A DNA stretch of 64,000 bases from Salinisphaera hydrothermalis C41B8 (GTDB taxonomy: Bacteria > Pseudomonadota > Gammaproteobacteria > Nevskiales > Salinisphaeraceae): the NCBI RefSeq assembly GCF_000732535.1, contig NZ_APNK01000014.1, positions 1 to 64,000 on the forward strand, written 5' to 3'. Both the position numbers and the translations under genes were made by a program. Shown here one piece after another: positions 37,944 through 46,994 of the stretch. Every line of letters starts with the position of its first letter. Position 1 is the stretch's first letter. The notes under the pieces were generated by a model. That model had not been told where the DNA came from. It was given only the letters and a program-made list of their open reading frames with translations, and did not search any database.

Positions 37944-38607
37944 GCTGATCAAACCCTTCCGCTATGAAATTTCACGCATCGACGAGTTCGAGAAAGCTAT
38001 ACGGAAGACGCTGAGAAAACAGGAACAGTTCTACTTCGTGCAGGTCGGCGCCAACGACGGCGTTCATTTCGATAATCTGTTCGCGCTGGTATCCAACGAC
38101 AAATGCCGCGGGCTCGTGGTCGAGCCTCTTGAATATTATTTCGAGAAACTGGAACGGCATTACGCCGGTTTTCCCAACATTCAGCCGATTCGTTGCGCCA
38201 TACATGAATCGGAGTCCACGGCGGTGGTCTACCATATCGACCCGGATAGCCTGGACTCGTTCCCGCCCTGGTTCGCGGGGCTAGGTTCGTTCGACCGCGA
38301 GCACTTGATTCGAGCCGGCGTTGCGCCGGAACAGATCGCTGCCGAGCAGGTCGATTGCATGCCGCTGACGCGGCTGATCGAGGACTATCGGCTGCCCCGT
38401 GTGGATCTGCTGCAGATCGATACCGAGGGTTACGACGCCGAAATCGTAAAATCCATCGACTTCCAGCAATATCCGCCCCGGATCATCAAATACGAACAGA
38501 CCCATCTGTCGCCGGCGGACGTACAAGACACGCGACGTCTTCTGCGCGACAACGGCTATCGCGTCCTAACACAAGGCAACGATTGCGTCGCGCTGAGACT
38601 TGAGTGA
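37918..38607 (+). CDS. FkbM-family methyltransferase
   Basis: 229-aa SAM-dependent methyltransferase of the FkbM type. The SAM loop is FVQVGANDGVHFDN (about residues 36-49), followed by VVEPLEYYFEKLERHY and, further on, LLQIDTEGYDAEIVKSIDF, the family's hallmark. Such enzymes often O-methylate sugars. Its start overlaps the GT4 gene, so both probably modify the same glycan. The frame is open far upstream but only inside the GT4 gene. Confidence 0.9.
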   Translation: MSTLRLLNKLIKPFRYEISRIDEFEKAIRKTLRKQEQFYFVQVGANDGVHFDNLFALVSNDKCRGLVVEPLEYYFEKLERHYAGFPNIQPIRCAIHESESTAVVYHIDPDSLDSFPPWFAGLGSFDREHLIRAGVAPEQIAAEQVDCMPLTRLIEDYRLPRVDLLQIDTEGYDAEIVKSIDFQQYPPRIIKYEQTHLSPADVQDTRRLLRDNGYRVLTQGNDCVALRLE

Positions 38608-38658
38608 CCGCGCCAGGCCGGCCGCGATGCGCTGGGATGGATCGAGAGGCCGTGCTGT

Positions 38659-39345
38659 TCAACGATCGACCGCGAACGCAAACGCGGCGTCGCACTGCAG
38701 GGTCAGAGGATCGAGCAATGGCAAGGGACTGGTTTCGGCATTCGTTGCCGCGGGCAACTCGGTGCAGGCGAGTACCGCTGCGTCACAGTTGGCATGACGC
38801 GACAGAAGATGCTGGAAGTAAGCCTCGGCGTCATTGGGCGTGTGGCCTGCCGAGATGGCCGACTGGATGTGCTGAATGCGGGCGCGCTCCTCGGCTGCGG
38901 GTATATCGACCGTCAGGCCTGCCGCCTCGAGGCGCCCAGCGTAGTAGCCGTTTTCCATCGTGAACTGTGTCCCGAGCAGCAGGACACGATCGTAACCGCG
39001 GTCGATGGCGACACGCGCTGTTTCGTCGACGATATGGATGATCGGAACATCGGTTGGCCAGCGGTCCGCCAACTCGTCGATCGCTCGATGCAGCGTATTA
39101 CAGCAGACCACCACGCAGTCGGGGCGCATCGCGAACAGTTCGGCGAGTTCCGGTTCGAACAGCCGGAGCACGCCGGGCCAATCGGTCCCGTAGCAATCGA
39201 TGAAAGGCGCGTAGTCGATGCTTTTGAGCAGCAACCGAGCGGAATGCCGCGGGCCGAATTCGCGCTGCGCGAGCTGGTTGAGATACCGGTAATACTCGAG
39301 GGTCGACGGCCAGGCCGTGCCGCCCGGAAGACCGATGGTTTTCAT
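38659..39345 (-). CDS. Aspartate/glutamate racemase family protein
   Basis: 228-aa PLP-independent racemase. It has the two catalytic cysteines expected for the family: VVCCNTLH (about residue 83) and LACTELP (about 193). The N-terminal motif is GLPGGTAWPSTLEYY where GGMSWEST-like sequences are usual. It could interconvert D- and L-aspartate or glutamate, or a related substrate; specificity is not readable. It converges with the FkbM gene. Confidence 0.88.
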   Translation of the reverse strand: MKTIGLPGGTAWPSTLEYYRYLNQLAQREFGPRHSARLLLKSIDYAPFIDCYGTDWPGVLRLFEPELAELFAMRPDCVVVCCNTLHRAIDELADRWPTDVPIIHIVDETARVAIDRGYDRVLLLGTQFTMENGYYAGRLEAAGLTVDIPAAEERARIQHIQSAISAGHTPNDAEAYFQHLLSRHANCDAAVLACTELPAATNAETSPLPLLDPLTLQCDAAFAFAVDR

Positions 39346-39456
39346 GAGGATAATCGGGTTTTCACGGGTTGCGGCTCGGCAGCCGGCGTCGAACGAGCGA
39401 TGGTGGCTCGCCAGCCCTTAACCGTACAACAACGCACGCAAACCGAGCATGAGACG

Positions 39457-39483
39457 AAAAAAAGGCCGCATTAACTGCGGCCT
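39457..39483 (-). terminator. Rho-independent terminator of yjfB-like gene
   Basis: Stem AGGCCGCA (39463-39470) with TGCGGCCT (39476-39483) is followed on the minus strand by a run of seven Ts. It lies 30-60 bases past the stop of the 68-aa gene at 39517. Confidence 0.9.
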
Positions 39484-39516
39484 CTATCGTTTCAAAAACA
39501 TACGGCCGAATCGCCG

Positions 39517-39723
39517 TCAGGCGTAGGTATTGATCTGCGTACCGATCGATCCGGTGGTGGCCAGTGCCGGCTGCGTTTCCAGCGACGACATGAGCTGGCT
39601 CATCTGCGAGGCCTGACTGTTAAGCGATTTGCGCAGCAGGTTGGCCTGCACATCCTGGTTCTGGTTGTGTTGTTGCAACGCCATGGCGGTGCTGACGGTC
39701 GAGTTCACACTTCCTGCGTCCAT
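39517..39723 (-). CDS. YjfB-like putative motility protein
   Basis: 68-aa protein of the YjfB family (Pfam family annotated as putative motility protein). It is Gln/Ser-rich, helical in the middle (NLLRKSLNSQASQMSQLMSSL) and ends in a flagellin-like IGTQINTYA. Members occur near flagellar genes in some bacteria; there are none here. Own terminator downstream. Function is not established. Confidence 0.75.
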   Translation of the reverse strand: MDAGSVNSTVSTAMALQQHNQNQDVQANLLRKSLNSQASQMSQLMSSLETQPALATTGSIGTQINTYA

Positions 39724-39930
39724 GCGAGATTCTCCAAGTCCGGAAAATAAGAACCGGATTCGCTATATCGGCCGGCGGTCGGCGGACTTTAGGCACCGGT
39801 TGATGCGTTTACCGTGAGCGTTCTCCCCGCCGCGTCGTCGAGTCGACCCCGCGGCCGGGGCGCCCCGCGTTATCCTGACTACCCACGCCTCGCAATACGA
39901 GGCCTATCAATTTTCGTAAAGGAGCGCCCA

Positions 39931-41955
39931 ATGCGCTGGAACATCCCCGCTGACAGGATGCCCATGGCGGCGAGTGGTGACGCCGCCGCCGGTGGTGTCC
40001 GTGATGTGCCTTTGATCGAACGCGAGCGGTTGTTCGGCAACCCGAGCCGTATTCAGGGGCGGCTGAGCCCGGACGGCCGCTGGTTGTCGTGGATCGCGCC
40101 GTCCAACGATGTGCTGAACCTCTGGGTTGCGCCGGCCGACCGTCCCGATGAAGCCCGCGCGTTGACGGACGAGCGCGTTCGTCCGATCCGCAGCTATTTC
40201 TGGTCGCCGGACAGCCGTCAGCTGTTGTTCGTGAACGATCAGGGCGGCGACGAGAACTTCCGCCTGTTCGGCGTGGACGTGGAAAGCGCCACCCAGCGCA
40301 CGCTCACGCCACAGGAAGGCGTGCGGGTCCAGATGTTCGGCGTCAGCCGGCACGTGCGCGACCATATCGTCGTCGGCATCAACGATCGCGATCCGCGCTG
40401 GCACGATGTCTATCGTCTGGATCTGGACAGCGGCGCGCTGACGCTGGCGATGCAGAACGACGGGTACGGCGGTTTTCTGGTGGATGAGAGCCTCGAGATC
40501 CGGCTGGCGCAGCGCCCGCGCGAGGACGGCGGCGAGGATTTCTTCCGCGTGCAGGACGGCATGGTGGAAGACGAGCCGTTCGCCCGCATCAGCTTCGAGG
40601 ACAGCGCCAACACCGGCCCGGCCGGTTTCACTCGCGACGGCAACACGCTGTACTGGATCGACAGTCGCGGCCGCGATACCGCCGCCCTCGTGGCCCAGAA
40701 TCTCGACACCGGCGAAATGCACGAGATCGCCGCGTCGCCGAAGGCCGACGTGACTGGCGTGATGGCCGATCCGGACACCCACGAAATCCAGGCCTGGGCG
40801 GTGGATTATCTGCGCACCGAATGGCACGTGATCGACCCGGCCATCGGCGACGATCTGGCGTTTCTGGACGGCGAGCTCGAAGGCGACGTACACGTCACCT
40901 CGCGCACCGACGACGATCGGCGCTGGGTGGTGGTCAACGACCCGGTCACGGCGCCGCCGATCACGCATCTCTACGATCGCGATCGCCGCACGCTCACGAC
41001 GTTGTTCGTTAGCCGTCCGGAGCTGGTCGGCGCGCCGCTGGCCGGCATGACGCCGCTGGAAATCACCGCGCGCGACGGGCTCACGCTCACCGCGTATCTC
41101 ACCTTGCCGCATGGCAGCGGCGCCGACGGCTTTACCACGCCGGATCGGCCGCTGCCGATGGTGCTGCTGGTCCACGGCGGCCCCTGGGCACGCGACGACT
41201 ACGGCAGCAACCCATACCACCAGTGGCTGGCCAATCGCGGCTATGCCGTGTTGTCGGTCAACTATCGCGGCTCGACCGGTTTCGGCAAATCCTTCACCGC
41301 CGCCGGCGACGGCGAGTGGGGCGCGGCCATGCACGACGACCTGATCGACGCCGTCAACTGGGCGGTCGAGCAGCGCGTGGCCGATGCCAAGCGTGTGGCG
41401 ATCATGGGCGGCTCCTACGGCGGCTATGCCGCGCTGGCCGGGCTGACGCTCACGCCGGAGACCTTTGCCTGCGGTGTGGATATCGTCGGCCCGTCGAACC
41501 TCAAAACGCTGCTGGACAGTATCCCGCCCTATTGGGAAGCCGGCCGCCGCCAGATGTACCGCCGCATGGCCGATCCCGAGACCGAGGCCGGTCAGGCCTG
41601 GCTCAGCGAGCGCTCGCCGCTGACCTATGCCGATCGCATCGTGCGGCCGTTGCTGATCGGTCAGGGCGCCAACGACCCGCGGGTGAAACAGGCCGAGAGC
41701 GACCAGATCGTGAATGCGATGGCCGAGAAATCGATCCCGGTCACCTACGTGCTGTTCCCCGACGAAGGCCACGGCTTCGCCCGCCCAGCCAACAATATCG
41801 CCTTCAATGCGATTATCGAGGCGTTCCTGGCGGAGTATCTCGGCGGCCGCGCCGAGCCGATCGACGACGCGCTCAAGCCGTCGACGGCCACCGTGCCCCA
41901 CGGCGCCGACTACGCGCCCGGGCTGGCCGCGGCCTTGCAGACCGCTATCGTCTGA
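39931..41955 (+). CDS. S9-family prolyl oligopeptidase / acyl-aminoacyl peptidase
   Basis: 674-aa serine peptidase. The N-terminal beta-propeller (about 20-390) contains RIQGRLSPDGRWLSW-type repeats; the C-terminal alpha/beta-hydrolase domain has HGGPW, the nucleophile elbow GGSYGGYA (Ser near residue 495), the acid in GANDPRV and the His in DEGHGF. No signal peptide is seen, so it is probably cytoplasmic and cleaves short peptides. ATG at 39931 follows AAAGGAG; the frame upstream to 39814 is not conserved. Confidence 0.93.
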   Translation: MRWNIPADRMPMAASGDAAAGGVRDVPLIERERLFGNPSRIQGRLSPDGRWLSWIAPSNDVLNLWVAPADRPDEARALTDERVRPIRSYFWSPDSRQLLFVNDQGGDENFRLFGVDVESATQRTLTPQEGVRVQMFGVSRHVRDHIVVGINDRDPRWHDVYRLDLDSGALTLAMQNDGYGGFLVDESLEIRLAQRPREDGGEDFFRVQDGMVEDEPFARISFEDSANTGPAGFTRDGNTLYWIDSRGRDTAALVAQNLDTGEMHEIAASPKADVTGVMADPDTHEIQAWAVDYLRTEWHVIDPAIGDDLAFLDGELEGDVHVTSRTDDDRRWVVVNDPVTAPPITHLYDRDRRTLTTLFVSRPELVGAPLAGMTPLEITARDGLTLTAYLTLPHGSGADGFTTPDRPLPMVLLVHGGPWARDDYGSNPYHQWLANRGYAVLSVNYRGSTGFGKSFTAAGDGEWGAAMHDDLIDAVNWAVEQRVADAKRVAIMGGSYGGYAALAGLTLTPETFACGVDIVGPSNLKTLLDSIPPYWEAGRRQMYRRMADPETEAGQAWLSERSPLTYADRIVRPLLIGQGANDPRVKQAESDQIVNAMAEKSIPVTYVLFPDEGHGFARPANNIAFNAIIEAFLAEYLGGRAEPIDDALKPSTATVPHGADYAPGLAAALQTAIV

Positions 41956-42083
41956 GCGGTGTCTGCGGGTGGTGCGGCGCCCGCAGCGCCCGGGATGTTG
42001 CCGCGGGCCCGGTTTTCAGGCGAGCGGGCCCAGCGAGGCGGCGTATCGTCGAATCGCGGGGGCGTCGTGCGTGCCGACGCCCC

Positions 42084-43262
42084 TCAGGCTCGCTGGCGTC
42101 GGCGATGATGGAGGAATGCGGGCAGCGTCAGGGTCAGCACACAGGCCAGGGTATACACGACGTGCAGCGCCGGGCTGCCCAGCGCCTCGACCCGGAAGCC
42201 GATACCCATGTCGAGATAGACGAGGAGCACCTGGAACGTGAATACCTGGATCGACGAGCGGCCGAGATAATCCAGCCACGGCACCCGGGCCGTGCGCGGC
42301 ACGAACCGCAACAGCCCGGCGGTGAGCACCAGCAGACCAAGCGTATCGAACAGTCGCAGCCAGCCCATCTTTGTGCTGTCGAGCGCCGAGTCCTGTGCAG
42401 AGAGCCCGATCGACAGCAGATCGTGGCGGGCCAGGCACAGGGCGCCGAGAAAAACGAGCAGCGCCAACCACGCCGAGGCGGGCATCCGGCCGAGTGCACG
42501 CCGCACGGTGTCGCGATAACAGCCCAGTAGAAGCCCGAGCGTCCATAGCAGCTGCCAGCACAGCAGATTGAAATGGCCGGCCCGGTAGTCGCCGGCCAAC
42601 AACGCGGTGAGTGGCCCGGCCGGATGCAGCAGGCTGCCGATTGCCCAGATACCCACACTCGCTGCCGCCACGAGCCCCGCATAGCCGCGCCGAATGCCCA
42701 ACACGGCAAACGGCGTGACCAGTACGAACACCACGTACATGGGCAGAATGTCGAAATAAGCGGGCTGGTTGACCATCGCGAACGACAGCAGATTCCAAAC
42801 CCAAGGGTGATGGATGGTCCCGCCCAGATGCCAGTACACGCCGAGCCGCGGCAATAACCAGGTCAACCCGACGAGCAGCGCCAGCGCGGCAATGTAGTAG
42901 CGATAAATCAGGGCCGCGCGGCGGATCGAGGTACGGCGCAGCGTACGCAGGTCGGGTGCCCGCAGAACATACGCCAGCGCAAACATATAGCCGGACAGAA
43001 AGACGAAGCCTTCGGCCGCGGTCACGAATCCGAGCGGCGAATAGCTGATGGCATACAGCGGCCCGCCGAGATGGTCGATCGTCATGATCACCAGCAACAA
43101 GCCGCGCAACGTGTCGATGCGATTGTCGCGCCCGGGGCGCCGATGCTCGCCGGGAACCTCGGGCTCACGAGCAGGGCGGTGTGCGCGACGCGGGTCCGTA
43201 TTGCGCTCGTCGGGGGATCGCCACAATGCGTGGCCCACGGTCTGCAAGGACGGCTTCAACAC
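42084..43262 (-). CDS. OpgC-domain membrane protein
   Basis: 392-aa integral membrane protein of the OpgC/acyltransferase-3-like group. After a polar N terminus of about 45 residues it begins RIDTLRGLLLVIMTIDHLGGPLY and continues through about ten hydrophobic segments (GFVFLSGYMFALAY, LLSFAMVNQPAYFDILPMYVVFVL). OpgC adds succinyl groups to osmoregulated periplasmic glucans in enterobacteria. The acyl donor and target here are unknown; OpgGH are not adjacent. Confidence 0.85.
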   Translation of the reverse strand: MLKPSLQTVGHALWRSPDERNTDPRRAHRPAREPEVPGEHRRPGRDNRIDTLRGLLLVIMTIDHLGGPLYAISYSPLGFVTAAEGFVFLSGYMFALAYVLRAPDLRTLRRTSIRRAALIYRYYIAALALLVGLTWLLPRLGVYWHLGGTIHHPWVWNLLSFAMVNQPAYFDILPMYVVFVLVTPFAVLGIRRGYAGLVAAASVGIWAIGSLLHPAGPLTALLAGDYRAGHFNLLCWQLLWTLGLLLGCYRDTVRRALGRMPASAWLALLVFLGALCLARHDLLSIGLSAQDSALDSTKMGWLRLFDTLGLLVLTAGLLRFVPRTARVPWLDYLGRSSIQVFTFQVLLVYLDMGIGFRVEALGSPALHVVYTLACVLTLTLPAFLHHRRRQRA

Positions 43263-43748
43263 AAGTGCTCCCCAAATATCCGCCGGGCAGTTCGCAACGG
43301 TTGTGCCACGCCCGGCGATGTCACGGCTTGGCGGCGACGCGACGGCTGTAAGTGCCTGTTGTCTCCAAGCGGCGCGAGCCGAGCCTGACCCGACGCCCCG
43401 CTCAAACCGGATCTGCGTCGCGAAAAGGGTTCTGGGCCGCCATGGCGATTGGCTTGCGACGTCATGAAGACCGACGGCCCTGGGACGGATCGATTATTTA
43501 AAATCAATCGAATCAAGACGTTGAAAAATCACAGCTGGAATATACGGCGTCGATCCTGATGACAGCCGGAGGCCATTCTATGATCGCGGGAGGCGAGATG
43601 CTCGATTGCTATACCCCTGTATAAGATGCTGAAAATAATAATTATTAGCAGCATATTAGTAAGCCGACACGCGGATCGTCACGCACGTCGAAATGGCTTA
43701 CAGAAGCGGCCTGCGCCCATGTCCGGTCGCTAAAACCAGCGATCCATG
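43263..43748. other. Intergenic region with Fur-box-like palindrome
   Basis: About 485 bp without a recognisable gene. It includes an AT-rich stretch 43625-43665; GAAAATAATAATTATTAGC at 43631-43649 matches the 19-bp Fur consensus at 15 positions by eye. No iron gene is next to it. Confidence 0.4.
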
Positions 43749-43783
43749 AAAAAAGCCTCCGCTGTCGAATCAACAGCGGAGGC
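43749..43783 (-). terminator. Rho-independent terminator of csp-like gene
   Basis: Perfect 11-bp stem (43755-43765 with 43773-43783), 7-nt loop, and a run of six Ts on the minus strand (43749-43754). It follows the copper-storage gene remnant by 35 bases. Confidence 0.92.
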
Positions 43784-43817
43784 TTGCGATCGGACGTGTA
43801 TCCGAAGTCGAATCCGC

Positions 43818-44480
43818 CTAGCCGTCGAGGTGGCCGAGCAACTCGTCGCAAGCGGTGGCGCAACGATTGCAGGAATCGGCACATTCGGCGCAATGCTGGT
43901 GTTGATCGCGATGCGATTCGCAGTCGCGGGCACAGGTCTGGCAGGCATCACGGCAGGCTTTGACCAGCGTGGCGGCCGCCGATTTGTCGATATGCGTCTG
44001 TCGCGACAGCACGCGCACGGTGGTGCTGCAAATGTCGGCGCAATCGAGATCCGTTCGAACGCATTGCGCCATGCCGTCATGGCCGAGGCAGGCGTCGGCG
44101 CATACCGAGCAGCATTGGCTGCATTCTGAGGGCCTGTTGCCGTTTCGTGCGAGTCCGCGCCAAGCGCTGTTTTGCGGCAAGACGAGGCGTAGCGAACGTG
44201 GCGTAGTTGTTCTACGCGAGAGAGCGACAACGCTGTATTGCCGCAAAACAGCGCTTGTCCCTTCGGGTTGGGCCGCAAATCGCGCCCGGCGGCGTTGCGA
44301 GTCTGGGTCGTGGCACGCCACGACGCGGCGACTCGCGCCTTGCCGGACACGATTTGCGGGCTCCAACGCGGCGCTCGCACGAAACGGCAACAGGCCCTAG
44401 CACGCGGCGATGCAGTCGGCCAGTTCCTTGTTGAAGTCGACGGGATTCGAATGCGTGTTGAGTCGTTCCTGAATCTGCAT
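43818..44480 (-). pseudogene. Copper-storage (Csp-like) four-helix protein gene split by inverted-repeat element
   Basis: Outside the element the two parts join into a typical Cys-rich four-helix-bundle copper protein. The N-terminal part, with a good ribosome site (AAAGGAC) before ATG at 44480, reads MQIQERLNTHSNPVDFNKEL then ADCIAAC. The C-terminal part starts ECSQCCSVCADACL and ends CAECADSCNRCATACDELL, with about 13 cysteines. The 270-bp element (44129-44398) sits between CIAAC and ECSQ and immediately creates a TAG stop. The family stores Cu(I) in the cytosol. It is probably inactive unless the element is removed or the second part is expressed separately. Confidence 0.88.
44129..44398. 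mobile_element. MITE-like inverted-repeat element, copy 2
   Basis: 270 bp, same family as 35616-35900. Terminal inverted repeats of at least 23 bp are perfect within this copy but read AGGGCCTGTTGCCG instead of AGGGTCTGTTGAGG. The internal 19-bp inverted repeat (AAGCGCTGTTTTGCGGCAA and complement) is unchanged. There is no transposase and no clear target duplication at the ends. It interrupts the csp-like gene. Confidence 0.87.
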
Positions 44481-44735
44481 GGCAGAGTCCTTTATCGAGT
44501 CGATGAAGCCGTGTCATGCAAACGCGGCCGGTAAGCTCGGGTCGATAGGTGCAACTCCATAGTCGATCGGTGCGATTCGACTATCTTCGGACCGGCCGCG
44601 TCCGCGAGCGGTGACTCGGCGGCTAGCGGCACATCACGACTGCGGCGGGAATAGTAAGATGCGCCGGTCATTCGAAAATCCGGCGCGGACAGTACATGGG
44701 TACGGCCGCCGTCGGGCCTCAACGCGGAGCCGGTT

Positions 44736-45185
44736 GTGCAGATATGGGTCGATGCCGATGCGTGCCCGGTGGTGATCAAGCAGATTCTGTTTCGGGCCTC
44801 GAAGCGGACCGGCATGCCGGTAACGCTGGTGGCGAATCAGCCCTTGCAGGTGCCGCGCCAGCCGCAGATCCAGGCGGTGCAGGTCGCGAGCGGGTTCGAC
44901 GTCGCGGACAACGAGATCGTCCGGCGCATGACGGCCGGTGATCTGGTGATCACCGCCGATATCCCGTTGGCCGCCGAGGTGATCGACAACGGCGGCCAGG
45001 CGCTGAGCCCACGCGGCGAGATGTATTCGCCTGATGACATCGCGGCCAAACGCACGATGCGCGATTTCATGGACACGCTGCGCGCCAGCGGCATCCACGG
45101 CACCGGGCCGTCGGCGCTCGGCGAGAAGGAACGCCAGGCTTTTGCCAATGCACTCGACCGCTGGCTCGCGAAAGCACGTGGCTGA
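44736..45185 (+). CDS. yaiI: YaiI/YqxD family protein (UPF0178)
   Basis: 149-aa protein of the DUF188 family, which has a PIN-like fold. It opens with [20 protein letters not shown] and has the [11 protein letters not shown] and [11 protein letters not shown] segments, typical throughout. Biochemical role is not established; a nuclease is suggested by fold only. It starts with GTG at 44736 after GGAG. Single-gene unit. Confidence 0.92.
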   Translation: MQIWVDADACPVVIKQILFRASKRTGMPVTLVANQPLQVPRQPQIQAVQVASGFDVADNEIVRRMTAGDLVITADIPLAAEVIDNGGQALSPRGEMYSPDDIAAKRTMRDFMDTLRASGIHGTGPSALGEKERQAFANALDRWLAKARG

Positions 45186-45558
45186 ATTCCATCCGGGAAC
45201 GGCGATCGGGCCGCCTCTTCAAGGCGCTCGTGTCGCTCCGGCCGGAGAGGCGCTCTGCGGGTCAATGCGCGCCTGGAACGCAGAAATCGCGCAATTTCGG
45301 CCTGCGGGCGAAAAATCTCGGCCCCGGCGAGATGACATTTTTCGGTGCCGAGTCTTTTCCTTTGAGATGGCCGTAAGATTATGTTTATAAAATAATTGTT
45401 TGGGTATATAAACGCTCTCGATACGGCCCGTGAGCGGTCGATCAAGCGGCGCGGCTGGCAAATTCACCACATCAATGCTCGTGTGTTGGAGCCGTGGTGC
45501 GTATGCTTGATCGGGCAGGCAACTGCACTTATCAAAATCGTAGTACCAAGAGTAAATT
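45186..45558. other. Long leader region upstream of cold-shock gene
   Basis: 373 bp without a gene. An AT-rich part around 45365-45415 probably contains the promoter, leaving a leader of roughly 150 nt before the cold-shock gene, comparable to the long thermosensing leaders of cspA-type genes. The leader structure was not computed. Confidence 0.45.
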
Positions 45559-45762
45559 ATGGCCAAAGGCACAGTGAAGTGGTTTAGTTCGGAGAAAGGC
45601 TTCGGCTTTATCGCTCCTGAAGATGGCAGCAAAGATCTGTTCGTCCATCATTCGGAAATCAAAATGCAGGGTTTCGCCTCGCTCGAGGACGGACAGGCAG
45701 TGGAATTCGAAGTCGGTGAGGGCAAGAAGGGCCCTTGCGCGACGAGCGTCGTCCCGCTTTAA
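45559..45762 (+). CDS. Cold-shock domain protein (CspA family)
   Basis: 67-aa single cold-shock domain. It has [16 protein letters not shown] (RNP1 inside) and LFVHHSEI (RNP2), the two single-strand RNA/DNA-binding motifs. Likely an RNA chaperone; whether it is cold-induced cannot be seen, though the long AT-rich leader fits. Strong terminator at 45785-45815. Confidence 0.95.
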   Translation: MAKGTVKWFSSEKGFGFIAPEDGSKDLFVHHSEIKMQGFASLEDGQAVEFEVGEGKKGPCATSVVPL

Positions 45763-45784
45763 GGCGCGGATAACGTTTAAGCAA

Positions 45785-45815
45785 AAGCGGGCTGCGTAAG
45801 CAGCCCGCTTTTTTT
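45785..45815 (+). terminator. Rho-independent terminator of cold-shock gene
   Basis: Perfect 11-bp stem (45785-45795 with 45800-45810), GTAA tetraloop, then a T run to 45815. Confidence 0.94.
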
Positions 45816-45960
45816 ATGTCCGGCGTATGGCATTGAACGGCGCCCCGCACCAAGCCACGCCGCCGGTCGGATCGGCTTGGGCCGTCGCGCTCCACCCGAC
45901 CACAGCCCGGAATTGCCGTAATATGCGCGGTCCGTGATTTCTCGAAGCAGGAGCTTTCCC

Positions 45961-46239
45961 ATGGCTAAAGCCAGTGCCCGTCATATCCTCGTCGACAGCG
46001 AGGACAAATGCCTCGAACTCAAGCAGCAGATCGAAAACGGCAGCGATTTCGCCGATGTCGCCCGCGAGCATTCAACCTGCCCGTCGGGCAAGCAGGGCGG
46101 CGAGCTGGGGACGTTCGGCCGCGGTCAGATGGTGCCGGCGTTTGACGAAGTGGTCTTCAGCGCCCCGTTGAACGAAGTGCAGGGTCCGGTGAAGACGCAG
46201 TTTGGCTATCACCTGCTGGAAGTGACCGCACGCGGCTAA
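45961..46239 (+). CDS. ppiC: Parvulin-type peptidyl-prolyl isomerase PpiC
   Basis: 92-aa single-domain parvulin, catalysing cis-trans isomerisation of proline peptide bonds in the cytoplasm. [41 protein letters not shown] and [10 protein letters not shown] are family hallmarks; the length equals E. coli PpiC. ATG at 45961 follows AGGAGC. Single-gene unit. Confidence 0.95.
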   Translation: MAKASARHILVDSEDKCLELKQQIENGSDFADVAREHSTCPSGKQGGELGTFGRGQMVPAFDEVVFSAPLNEVQGPVKTQFGYHLLEVTARG

Positions 46240-46272
46240 GCGTTTGTTGTCTCGATCGACGGCGGCGGAGGC

Positions 46273-46896
46273 TCAGACCTCGCCGCTGTCGATGGTCAGG
46301 CGGCCGTTGAGCCGGGCGTCCAGTTCCGCCAGATCGGCCGCGGCATCCAACGGCCAGTCTACCGCCAGCGTGACGCCCTCGGCATGGTATGCCGCGTCAG
46401 CGATGACGCCTTCATGTCGCGCCAGCCAGTCGCGGGCGGGTTGCTCGTCGGCAAAGGCCAGGTCGAGCGCGACGCGCCGGCGCGGGATGTATTCGCGCGT
46501 GGGAAGATCCGCGAGCAGTTCGCTCACGGTCTGGCCGTAGGCTCGTGCCAGGCCGCCGGTGCCGAGTTTGATACCGCCAAAATAACGGATGACCACGCAG
46601 GCGATTCGGCCGAGCCCGCTGCCCTCCAGCACCTGATACATCGGTCGGCCGGCGGTACCCCCGGGTTCGCCATCGTCGGAAAAGCCGATCGCCTGATCCT
46701 CGCCGGGTGGCCCAGCGATGAAGGCGGAGCAGTGATGGGAAGCATCCGGATAGTGCGCGCGGGCCCGCGCGATCAGTTGTTCCGCGTCGTCGCCGTGCTC
46801 GATGTGGGCGCACCAGCCGATGAAGCGGCTTTTCTGGATCTCGAGCGTGGCGGTGTGAGGCACATCGACGCTCGTTGCCGGTATGGAATAGCGCAT
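46273..46896 (-). CDS. yigZ: IMPACT/YigZ family protein
   Basis: 207-aa two-domain protein of the YigZ/UPF0029 type. The N-terminal domain has the KSRFIGW opening, the HHCSAFI motif and FSDDGEPGGTAGRPM, with VIRYFGGIKLGTGGLARAYG at its end; a short ferredoxin-like C-terminal domain follows. Relatives of eukaryotic IMPACT; bacterial role unclear. ATG at 46896 has GGAG upstream; GTG at 46902 is possible. Converges with ppiC. Confidence 0.93.
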   Translation of the reverse strand: MRYSIPATSVDVPHTATLEIQKSRFIGWCAHIEHGDDAEQLIARARAHYPDASHHCSAFIAGPPGEDQAIGFSDDGEPGGTAGRPMYQVLEGSGLGRIACVVIRYFGGIKLGTGGLARAYGQTVSELLADLPTREYIPRRRVALDLAFADEQPARDWLARHEGVIADAAYHAEGVTLAVDWPLDAAADLAELDARLNGRLTIDSGEV

Positions 46897-46994
46897 CGGC
46901 ACTCCGCGGAATGAAGTCGGCGGCTGTTTGCACGCCGATTAACATGAACAGTCGCTTGAGCCGGCATGCTAGCGGTTTTCCGTGCCGCCAGGGT

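Noticed and set aside
38794-39474. A 226-codon plus-strand frame opposite the racemase gene.
   Set aside because: Both racemase catalytic cysteine motifs are on the minus strand; the plus frame is a shadow.
41956-42020. GC-rich pairing after the S9 peptidase gene as a terminator.
   Set aside because: The stem is imperfect and the T tract has only four residues, so support is too weak.
44129-44398. A clear target-site duplication around the inverted-repeat elements.
   Set aside because: The flanking bases (TA/TCA at copy 2; CT/TA at copy 1) do not match exactly, so no duplication can be claimed.
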